Positions 9,415-16,859 of a stretch of 64,000 nt of DNA are shown piece after piece. The notes beneath the pieces were generated by a model. The model was not told the origin of the DNA. It did not search any database and saw only the letters and a list, made by a program, of their open reading frames with translations. Source of the DNA: CALBPI01 sp039033995 (GTDB lineage Bacteria > Pseudomonadota > Gammaproteobacteria > Steroidobacterales > Woeseiaceae); NCBI GenBank assembly GCA_039033995.1, contig JBCCBP010000010.1, positions 31,069 through 95,068 on the forward strand. Direction: 5' to 3'. The number at the start of each line of letters is the position of its first letter. The first letter of the stretch is position 1. A program made the position numbers and the translations under genes.

Positions 9415-10719
9415 ATGGCGGTCCAACCTATAAAGGGAGCCAGTGAGGGCATCGGTATCCGCAACACAGACGCACAGGATTTGGTGATTCAACCCCGGCG
9501 CACCCGACGATGGTTGTTGGCTGTTGGGCTGATTCTCGCCGGTGTCGCCGTGTTCTTCATTGTCCGTGCTGCCGGGACATGGATGCGTGCCGATAGCACC
9601 GTCAACATCGAGCGCCTCCGGTTCGCAACCGTGTCGCGGGCGGACCTTGTTCGCGATATTCCTATTCAGGGCACCGTGGTAGCGGCGATCAAGCCAACAC
9701 TGTTTGCCCCGTCGCCTGGTCGGGTCGCGCTGCGAGTCAGCGCCGGTCAGCCGGTAGCGGAAGGCGATATCGTAGCTGTAGTGACCAGCCCGCAGCTTAG
9801 CAGTGAACTCGAGCAGGCACGCGCCTTGCTGGACGCACAGCAGACGACCGCAGAACGCGAGTCGATAGCCAGTAGACAGACAGATTTGCAGAACCGGCAG
9901 GCCGTCGATTTGGCAAAAGTCGAGATTACTGCGGCGGAACGGGAGTTGCGCCGTGCCGAACAATCGTGGGAGTACCGTGTGATATCGCGGCAGGATTACG
10001 AGGAGGCGGTCGACAATCTCGAGCGCGCACGGTTGGAATTCAATCACCGTGAGGCAGACGCACAATTGTTTCGTGAACGCATGGCGTTCGAGGCAAGAAC
10101 ACGACAGCTGGACGTCGAGCAACAGGCGCTGCGTGTGACGGAACTGGAGCGGCAGGTTGAAGCGCTCGCAGTGCGGTCGCCGGTAGACGGCATTATCGGC
10201 AACCTTTCCGTCGACGATCGCGCGGCTGTCGCAGCTGACACGGCATTAATGAGTGTGGTTGATTTGTCCCAGCTCGAGCTCGAAGTACCGCTCGCTCAGA
10301 GCTACGCCGATGCAGTGCAGGTTGGCATGCCGGCGACGATCGGTTATTCCGGCCAGGATTACTCGGCACGTGTGTCCGCGATCTCGCCGGAAGTGTCTCA
10401 AAACACCGTGGCGACCCGACTGCGCTTTGCGGCAAGCCAGCCGGTCGGCTTACGGCAGAACCAGCGACTGACCGGAAGGATCGAACTGGATTCGGTCAGC
10501 AACGCGCTGCAGCTACCACGCGGCCCGTATTTTGACAACGAGGGTGGTCGCGCGGTGTATGTGCGTGATGGTGACTTTCTAGTTCGTAAACGTATTGTCG
10601 CCGGTGCGACCAGCGCGTCACACATTCAGATACTGGAAGGACTCGAAGTCGGTGAAACCGTCGTCGTGTCATCAACAGCGGGATTCGAGGCAGCGCCGGA
10701 AGTGCTGATCGTCGATTAG
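9415..10719 (+). CDS. ABC-exporter periplasmic adaptor (MacA/HlyD-like)
   Basis: A 434-residue protein starting at the ATG one base after the small ORF stop. Basic residues (RRTRR) precede a TM helix at about 33-53, leaving the rest periplasmic. Two lipoyl-type half motifs (GRVALRVSAGQPVAEGDIVA and VRSPVDGIIGNL) flank a long alpha-helical hairpin rich in Glu, Arg and Gln. A beta-barrel and membrane-proximal region follow. This is the domain order of MacA-type adaptors that link an inner-membrane ABC pump to TolC. The next gene is the ATPase, 22 bases downstream. Confidence 0.9.
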   Translation: MAVQPIKGASEGIGIRNTDAQDLVIQPRRTRRWLLAVGLILAGVAVFFIVRAAGTWMRADSTVNIERLRFATVSRADLVRDIPIQGTVVAAIKPTLFAPSPGRVALRVSAGQPVAEGDIVAVVTSPQLSSELEQARALLDAQQTTAERESIASRQTDLQNRQAVDLAKVEITAAERELRRAEQSWEYRVISRQDYEEAVDNLERARLEFNHREADAQLFRERMAFEARTRQLDVEQQALRVTELERQVEALAVRSPVDGIIGNLSVDDRAAVAADTALMSVVDLSQLELEVPLAQSYADAVQVGMPATIGYSGQDYSARVSAISPEVSQNTVATRLRFAASQPVGLRQNQRLTGRIELDSVSNALQLPRGPYFDNEGGRAVYVRDGDFLVRKRIVAGATSASHIQILEGLEVGETVVVSSTAGFEAAPEVLIVD

Positions 10720-10741
10720 CTACATAGCAGAGGAAACAACA

Positions 10742-11452
10742 ATGTTGCACATGAACGCAGTCAGCAAGATCTATTCAGCCGGTTTAATTGAAACGCATGC
10801 GCTACGTGAACTTGCGTTACAGGTCGACGAGGGCGAATTTGTCGCGGTTACCGGTCCTTCGGGCTCAGGAAAGACCACGTTTCTCAATATGGCGGGATTA
10901 TTGGAAGCGCCTTCCAGTGGTAGCTATCTGCTCGACGGAGTGGATGTCTCCAGTCTCGGTGACAACGCACGTTCGAAGATCAGAAATGAAAAGATCGGCT
11001 TTATCTTCCAGGCGTTCAATTTGATTCCTGACTTGAATATTGCAGACAACGTCGATGTGCCATTGCGCTATCGCAAAATGCCGGCGGCCGAGCGTCGGCG
11101 TCGCATTGACCAATCATTGGAGTTGGTAGGTCTCAGTGCACGTAAGGCGCATTTACCATCGCAGCTGTCAGGCGGACAGCAGCAGCGCGTCGCTATAGCG
11201 CGTGCGCTCGCGGGTGAGCCAAAGCTACTGCTCGCCGATGAGCCGACGGGCAACCTCGATTCACTGATGGCGAGACAAGTGATGGAAATGCTGGAGGAGA
11301 TCAATCGTCAAGGCACCACCATTATCATGGTAACGCACGATCCCGAACTGGCTCGCAGAGCAGGGCGCAATGTGCATCTGCTCGATGGGCAGGTATCCGA
11401 TTTTCAACCGCTCGACCCACAGCCAGAATCGGCTGTGCAAGACGTCGCGTAA
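10742..11452 (+). CDS. ABC transporter ATP-binding subunit (MacB/LolD family)
   Basis: A 236-residue stand-alone nucleotide-binding domain. Visible motifs are Walker A GPSGSGKTT (about 38-46), the Q-loop in FIFQAFNLIPDL, the signature LSGGQQQR, Walker B LLLADEPTGNLD and the switch His in MVTHD. The FNLIPDL Q-loop and the EPTGNLD box are typical of the mechanotransmission MacB/LolD/FtsE group, which pumps by periplasmic conformational change rather than through a channel. It is paired here with two separate FtsX-type permeases. Confidence 0.95.
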   Translation: MLHMNAVSKIYSAGLIETHALRELALQVDEGEFVAVTGPSGSGKTTFLNMAGLLEAPSSGSYLLDGVDVSSLGDNARSKIRNEKIGFIFQAFNLIPDLNIADNVDVPLRYRKMPAAERRRRIDQSLELVGLSARKAHLPSQLSGGQQQRVAIARALAGEPKLLLADEPTGNLDSLMARQVMEMLEEINRQGTTIIMVTHDPELARRAGRNVHLLDGQVSDFQPLDPQPESAVQDVA

Positions 11453-11464
11453 GGATGGTTTGAG

Positions 11465-12778
11465 ATGACTGCCTATTACTTCCGTTTGGCATTGAAGAGT
11501 ATTCGCCGCAATCCGTTGCTGACCGGATTGATGGTAGGGGCCATCGCGCTCGGCATCGGGGTTTCGATGACGACGCTGACGCTCTACTACGTGATGTCTT
11601 CAAACCCATTGCCATTCAAGGGCGAGCAGGTCTTCGCCGTACAGTTCGACACGTGGGACGAGGATGATCCGTACGATAATCGTGAAGGCGGATCGCCACC
11701 ACCGCAGCTGACTTACAGAGATGCAGCGGCGCTGATGACCTCCGATATCCCGACGCATCAGGCAACGATGCTGCATCGTGGCTTCGTCATGAAGAAAAAT
11801 ATTGAGGCGCAGACCGAACATGCTTCGGCGCGAGCTACTTATGGCGACTTTTTTCCGATGTTTGATGTGCCTTTTCAATTTGGTAGTGGTTGGGACCGCA
11901 CGGCGGATGCCGATGCCGCGCGGGTCGTTGTTTTATCAGCCGAGACGAACAATCGATTGTTCGGCGGCGAAAACTCTGTTGGAGAAACAATCATTCTCGA
12001 TGGCGAGACCTATGACATCGTCGGCGTGCTCGATCACTGGCGTCCGTCACCCCTGTTCTACGATCTGAACGTCGGTGCGTTCGGCGATACCGAGGACGTG
12101 TTCATTCCATTCATGGTGCCAATCTCGCTGGAGTACGGGGCTCATGGTAATACCAATTGCTGGAAACCGGAGGTCATCGATTCGTACCAGGATTTCCTGC
12201 AGAGCGAATGTGTCTGGGTGCAGCACTGGGTGCAGCTGGATAACGCGGAACAGAAAGCGACATTTCAGTCTTTCATGGATGGCTATGCGCTGGAGCAGCG
12301 TGAGCTCGGAAGATTTCAGAGACCGTTGGACAATCGGCTCAACGATGTCATGGGCTGGATGGAATACCGTGAAGTGGTCAGTGACGACAATCGATTGCTG
12401 CTGGTGCTGAGTCTGATGTTCCTGCTAATTTGTCTGCTCAATACCGTTGGGCTAATGCTCGCCAAGTTTATCAATCGAGCTCCGTTGGTCGGCGTTCGTC
12501 GCGCATTGGGTGCGAGCCGCTGGGATGTCATTCAGCAGCACGGCGTTGAAGTCATGCTGATCGGCGCGATCGGCGGGCTCGCTGGACTAGGACTCGCTTA
12601 CCTTGGTTTGTTAGCCGTCAGGAGCTGGTATCGGAACTACGAATACCTGGCCCAACTCGATCCGGTCATGGTGTTGACGGCGATTGCAATCGCGATCGGC
12701 TCGGCACTGGTCGCTGGACTCTACCCCACCTGGCGTATCAGCCGCATACAACCGGCTGTACATTTAAAAGCGCAATAA
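11465..12778 (+). CDS. FtsX/MacB-type ABC permease 1
   Basis: A 437-residue protein. An N-terminal TM (about 20-40) precedes a large MacB-type periplasmic core of about 260 residues. Three C-terminal helices follow, forming the FtsX domain with the conserved cytoplasmic loop RRALGASRWDVIQQHGVE, and then a terminal YPTWRISRIQPA. These are the features of MacB-like half permeases. Unlike MacB, the ATPase is a separate protein. The 12-base spacing after the ATPase and the AAGGAG at its own stop, serving the next gene, indicate a single transcript. Confidence 0.92.
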   Translation: MTAYYFRLALKSIRRNPLLTGLMVGAIALGIGVSMTTLTLYYVMSSNPLPFKGEQVFAVQFDTWDEDDPYDNREGGSPPPQLTYRDAAALMTSDIPTHQATMLHRGFVMKKNIEAQTEHASARATYGDFFPMFDVPFQFGSGWDRTADADAARVVVLSAETNNRLFGGENSVGETIILDGETYDIVGVLDHWRPSPLFYDLNVGAFGDTEDVFIPFMVPISLEYGAHGNTNCWKPEVIDSYQDFLQSECVWVQHWVQLDNAEQKATFQSFMDGYALEQRELGRFQRPLDNRLNDVMGWMEYREVVSDDNRLLLVLSLMFLLICLLNTVGLMLAKFINRAPLVGVRRALGASRWDVIQQHGVEVMLIGAIGGLAGLGLAYLGLLAVRSWYRNYEYLAQLDPVMVLTAIAIAIGSALVAGLYPTWRISRIQPAVHLKAQ

Positions 12779-12788
12779 GGAGCCTATC

Positions 12789-13988
12789 GTGGAAATTCGA
12801 CCAATACTCAGTACGCTATTGCGCAACCGCGTAGGGGCTACGCTAATCGCCTTGCAAATCGCATTGACGATGGCAGTCATCATCAACTCTGTGTTCATCA
12901 TTCTGGATCGCGCCGAGACGATGCGTAAGCCGATTGGCATTGCTCCCGAACATCTCGTCACGGTCAGCGTCGCCGACGTGGCCGACGATGCGGATCTCGC
13001 TTCGGTAGTGAGTCAGGACAAGTTACGTCTGGCGGAGCTTGACGGCGTGATCGGCGCGACAAAAATGAGCACGATGCCGCTCAGCAACAGCGGCAGCAAT
13101 TCAGGTTATCGCAACGGACCAGACAAGAATGATGCGACCTACATATCCATTGCCTATTATCAGGCCGGGTATGATGCGCTGGACGTGCTTGGGCTCAACG
13201 TCACACGCGGGCGCTGGTTTACCGATGACGAAATCCGCTACGATCCACCGGATGGAGAGTCGCCAAAGGTTGCTGTGATTGCCGATGCGACAGCCATCGC
13301 GTTGTTTGGTGATGAGGACCCCATTGGTCGCTATTTCTATACCAGCACCGATGACGCTATCGAAGTCATCGGCACGATCGAGATGATGTCGCGTCCGTGG
13401 TACAACTGGGGGGATTTCTATGTGACGATGCTCGTACCGGTGGTGCAACGCAATAACCAGTGGGTTGTTCGGGTTGCCCCTGAGCAGCGAGAGTCATTGT
13501 TGGAGCCTATCGCGGAGTCGCTACGCAAGGCGAGTCTCGACCGTCTGGTTGGAACCCCGCGGACCTACGACGAAATCATCGCTCGAACCTACCAGCGCGA
13601 TGTCGCGATGAATCGCATGTTGACGGTCGTGATGACGCTGGTTGTTGCGATCACGGCGCTCGGTATCGTGGGTCTTGCTAGTTTCAGCGTCATGCAACGA
13701 CGTCGACAAGTGGGCACGCGGCGCGCGGTCGGCGCACGCCGATTTCATATTCTGCGATACTTCCTTGTTGAGAATTGGCTGATCACCACGGGCGGTATTG
13801 TGCTCGGACTGGCGTTGTCGTTTGGCATTAATCACCTGTTGGTCACGGAATACGAAATGCCTAAACTTGACCCGGTGTATCTTCCGTCTGTTGTACTCGG
13901 GTTATGGGCGCTGGGCTTGTTGGCAGCGTTGGGACCGGCTCGCAACGCGATGGGTGTCGATCCGGCGATTGCGACGAGGAATATTTAA
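12789..13988 (+). CDS. FtsX/MacB-type ABC permease 2
   Basis: A 399-residue protein with a GTG start at 12789. AAGGAG overlaps the stop of the preceding gene. The organisation matches permease 1: a TM at about 16-38, a periplasmic core to about 260, then three TMs around the loop RRAVGARRFHILRYFLVEN, and a final GPARNAMGVDPA. The two permeases differ clearly in sequence, so the exporter is probably a heterodimer of halves with one shared ATPase. The substrate is unknown. Families with this layout export lipoproteins, peptides or antimicrobials. Confidence 0.92.
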   Translation: MEIRPILSTLLRNRVGATLIALQIALTMAVIINSVFIILDRAETMRKPIGIAPEHLVTVSVADVADDADLASVVSQDKLRLAELDGVIGATKMSTMPLSNSGSNSGYRNGPDKNDATYISIAYYQAGYDALDVLGLNVTRGRWFTDDEIRYDPPDGESPKVAVIADATAIALFGDEDPIGRYFYTSTDDAIEVIGTIEMMSRPWYNWGDFYVTMLVPVVQRNNQWVVRVAPEQRESLLEPIAESLRKASLDRLVGTPRTYDEIIARTYQRDVAMNRMLTVVMTLVVAITALGIVGLASFSVMQRRRQVGTRRAVGARRFHILRYFLVENWLITTGGIVLGLALSFGINHLLVTEYEMPKLDPVYLPSVVLGLWALGLLAALGPARNAMGVDPAIATRNI

Positions 13989-13991
13989 TCG

Positions 13992-15344
13992 ATGAAAAAA
14001 CCGGTTGCTCTGATCATCGATGATAATGATGGCGTGCGGGAAGCACTGTCGATGCTGTTATCGCTTCACGATATTGACGCTGTCGATGCATCGGGGCCCG
14101 ATGAGGGCATCGCGGCGTTGCGTGAAACAGAGATCGATATCGTCATACAGGATATGAACTTCGCCGAAGAGAAGACTTCCGGTGCCGAGGGGATTCAACT
14201 GTTCAAGGCGATCCGCAAGGATTGGCCGGACGTGCCGATTATTCTGCTCACGGCTTGGACCAACCTCGAGACGGCGGTCGAACTCGTCAAGGCGGGTGCT
14301 GCCGATTATCTCGGTAAGCCCTGGGATGATCATCGGCTCATTACAACAACGAACAATTTGCTGGCACTGCAGGCGGAGCGCCGGGCTCGACAGCAAATTC
14401 AGGAGGAACGTGCGGCCTCGCGTGCGGCGTTAGCCGATCGATACGATCTCTGCGGTACTGTCTACCAGAGCGATCCGATGCATGAGGTTGTCAGTCTGGC
14501 CTGTCGTGTGGCGCGATCGGATGTGCCTGTCCTGATCACCGGCCCCAACGGAGCGGGCAAGGAAAAACTGGCCGAGATAGTACAAAGCAACTCAGCGGTA
14601 GCGGATGGTCCGTTTGTACGTGTCAACGTGGGCGGGTTGCCGTCCGAATTACTCGAGGCGGAATTGTTTGGTGCAGAAGCGGGTGCTTACACCGGTCTGA
14701 ATAAGCGACGCATCGGTCGCTTCGAGATGGCGAATGGGGGCACTTTGTTTCTCGATGAGATCGGTAACCTATCGGCTGACGGACAGAGTCGCCTGCTACG
14801 TGTTTTGCAAAGCGGCGAGTACGAGAGACTCGGCAGTTCCGTAACACGACAGACGCAGGTGCGGGTAATCAGCGCGACGAACGCCGATCTACCAGGGATG
14901 ATCGCAGAGGGTCGCTTTCGGGAAGACCTGTACTATCGCTTGAACGTCATAGAGTTGCAGTTGCCAGCGCTATCTGATCGGCCCGGTGATGTGCCGTTGT
15001 TAGCGGAAGCGCTGGTAGGAGAGGATCACACGTTCAGCGCGCAGGCCATGCGCATGCTAGAGCAGCAGTCCTGGCCTGGCAATGTGCGTGAGCTGCAGAA
15101 TCTGGTGACGCGCGCCCGTGTGTTGGCAACCAACCGCGTGATCGATGTTGAGGCGCTCGGTTTACGGTCACTGGAGACGAGCGCGTTGCCAGAACCGACC
15201 GAAGCCGATATCCGACGCGCGTTGGCGCAGCACCACAATATTGTTGCCCGTGCGGCTCGGGAGCTCGGAATTAGTCGTCAGGCTTTCTATCGTCGGATGG
15301 TAAAGTACGGACTGCATGACGGACCAGACGGCAAACCCGAGTAA
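13992..15344 (+). CDS. Sigma-54-dependent response regulator (NtrC family)
   Basis: A 450-residue protein with three domains. The receiver has Asp10/Asp11, phospho-acceptor Asp54, Thr87 and Lys109. The central AAA+ domain has Walker A GPNGAGKE (about 184-191), a GAFTGA-loop variant GAYTGL (231-236) and Walker B TLFLDEIGNL. The C-terminal Fis-type HTH includes AARELGISRQAFYRRM. The GAFTGA loop is what contacts sigma-54, so the variant is notable. Being the last-but-one gene behind a consensus sigma-54 promoter, it probably activates its own operon. The start is ATG 13992, three bases after the permease stop. Confidence 0.95.
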   Translation: MKKPVALIIDDNDGVREALSMLLSLHDIDAVDASGPDEGIAALRETEIDIVIQDMNFAEEKTSGAEGIQLFKAIRKDWPDVPIILLTAWTNLETAVELVKAGAADYLGKPWDDHRLITTTNNLLALQAERRARQQIQEERAASRAALADRYDLCGTVYQSDPMHEVVSLACRVARSDVPVLITGPNGAGKEKLAEIVQSNSAVADGPFVRVNVGGLPSELLEAELFGAEAGAYTGLNKRRIGRFEMANGGTLFLDEIGNLSADGQSRLLRVLQSGEYERLGSSVTRQTQVRVISATNADLPGMIAEGRFREDLYYRLNVIELQLPALSDRPGDVPLLAEALVGEDHTFSAQAMRMLEQQSWPGNVRELQNLVTRARVLATNRVIDVEALGLRSLETSALPEPTEADIRRALAQHHNIVARAARELGISRQAFYRRMVKYGLHDGPDGKPE

Positions 15345-16647
15345 GCGACGGATCTCCCTGCAGGGCAAGTTACTGGCGGGTGGTTTTGTCGCGCTGTTGG
15401 TTGGTGTGGCAGTGGCGTTGGCCATCGTCCGCGCGACCAATGTTTGGTTGTTGGCGGCATCGGTGGCTGTCGCGGCGGCAACGCTGCTGTTCGCTCTGGT
15501 CGTGCGCCGTTTGGTCGGTCCGACCAGTGCACGTATCGCTGCCCTGATCGACAGTGCGGACAGCTTGCGGGATGCTGACTTCAGTTTCACGATTGCAGAC
15601 CGTAGCAACGATGAATTGGGCGATCTGGTGCACGCCTATAACTTGATGGTCGGCACGCTACGCCAGGAGCGGCAAAATCTGCACCAACGCGAGCTGATGC
15701 TCGATACGGTCTTGCAGGCTTCTCCGTTGGCCCTCGTATTGTGCAGCAACGAGGATCGGGTCATCTATGCCAATGCGACGGCGCGCAACGTGTTTTCTGC
15801 CGGCAAGCCGTTCGCGGGTCGTCGTTTCATGGCGGATGTCGCTAAAGATCAGCCAGACACACTGCAGCAGGCGTTGGCCAACGGCAGCGATGCACTGATT
15901 ACCATCGATGAGGGACGTGAGACAGAGCGCTATCACTTGTCATGTAACGAATTCACGCTGAATGCGCGTGCACATCGTTTGTTCTTGCTGAAGCGTCTGA
16001 CCAATGAGCTCAATCGTCAGGAGGTTGCCACTTGGAAAAAAGTGATCCGTCTGATTGGTCACGAGCTCAATAACTCCCTGGCGCCGATCTCGTCCCTGGC
16101 GCATTCAGGTCAACTGCTGGTGGAACGCAATGACAGCGCTCGGCTCGGTGAGCTACTCAAGACGATCGAGGTTCGAAGTGGTCATCTGAAGTCTTTTATC
16201 GAGGGCTATTCCCGGTTCGCCAAGCTGCCGGCACCGCAAAAAGCGCGCGTTCCGTGGCGCGGGTTTATCGCGCGAATTCGGCAGCTGCAGACGTTTGAAC
16301 ACACGGACGTACCGGAGGCGTGGCATGGCACATTTGATCCCCGGCAACTGGAACAGGTACTGATCAATCTCTGCAAGAACGCGCAGGAATCCGGTTCTGC
16401 CCCGGAGCACATTCAAGTGACGCTCGAGCCGCACGCCGGTGGTTGGCAACTATGTGTTAAAGATCGCGGGCGCGGCATGAACGAGGAGGCGCTGGTCAGT
16501 GCGTTATTGCCTTTCTACAGCACCAAAAAAACCGGCTCAGGTCTCGGTCTGTCGCTATGCCGCGAGATCGTCGACGCCCACGAGGGTCGGATCAGTCTTC
16601 GCAATCGAAAATCGGGTGGTGTCACCGTCGCGATCTGGCTGCCCTGA
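15316..16647 (+). CDS. Sensor histidine kinase, NtrY-like
   Basis: A 443-residue membrane kinase whose ATG lies inside the end of the response-regulator gene (29-base overlap). Two TM helices (about 18-37 and 43-63) enclose only a very short periplasmic loop, so sensing may occur in the membrane or through a partner. HAMP-like sequence (about 64-115) and a PAS domain (about 125-215) follow. The H-box is GHELNNSLAPI with His249, of the NtrB/NtrY type. The ATPase has the N-box NLCKNAQESG and the glycine boxes DRGRGM and GSGLGLSL. It is the cognate kinase for the preceding regulator. Confidence 0.93.
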   Translation: MTDQTANPSKRRISLQGKLLAGGFVALLVGVAVALAIVRATNVWLLAASVAVAAATLLFALVVRRLVGPTSARIAALIDSADSLRDADFSFTIADRSNDELGDLVHAYNLMVGTLRQERQNLHQRELMLDTVLQASPLALVLCSNEDRVIYANATARNVFSAGKPFAGRRFMADVAKDQPDTLQQALANGSDALITIDEGRETERYHLSCNEFTLNARAHRLFLLKRLTNELNRQEVATWKKVIRLIGHELNNSLAPISSLAHSGQLLVERNDSARLGELLKTIEVRSGHLKSFIEGYSRFAKLPAPQKARVPWRGFIARIRQLQTFEHTDVPEAWHGTFDPRQLEQVLINLCKNAQESGSAPEHIQVTLEPHAGGWQLCVKDRGRGMNEEALVSALLPFYSTKKTGSGLGLSLCREIVDAHEGRISLRNRKSGGVTVAIWLP

Positions 16648-16859
16648 GGCTCGCACCACCACCTGCCACCAATTTGTTCATGTAGCGTCTACATCACGAC
16701 CACTTATAGGCACACATAGAGCTAACTTGTCTAAAAAATGACCTCTTGTTAGTCTTAGACGAGTGTGTGATGTTCGACAGCGTCTCGTCGCGTGTCAGCA
16801 AGGTTGAGTGTAGGCCTCAGCCGTTCGCCGCGTTTAGCAATAGTTTAAGGAATCCGGTT
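16648..16859 (+). promoter_or_regulatory. Upstream region of TonB receptor with possible sigma-70 promoter
   Basis: This 212-base gap separates the kinase from the TonB receptor. TTGTCT at 16729 and TAGTCT 17 bases downstream form a weak -35/-10 pair. The same bases form the inverted repeat GTCTAA...TTAGAC. AAGGA stands shortly before the receptor ATG. The promoter call is weak because the -10 matches only half the consensus. Confidence 0.3.

Noticed and set aside
9379..10122. A 247-codon minus-strand frame opposite the ABC adaptor
   Set aside because: Antisense to the adaptor with its lipoyl and hairpin motifs; Cys/His-rich mirror sequence.
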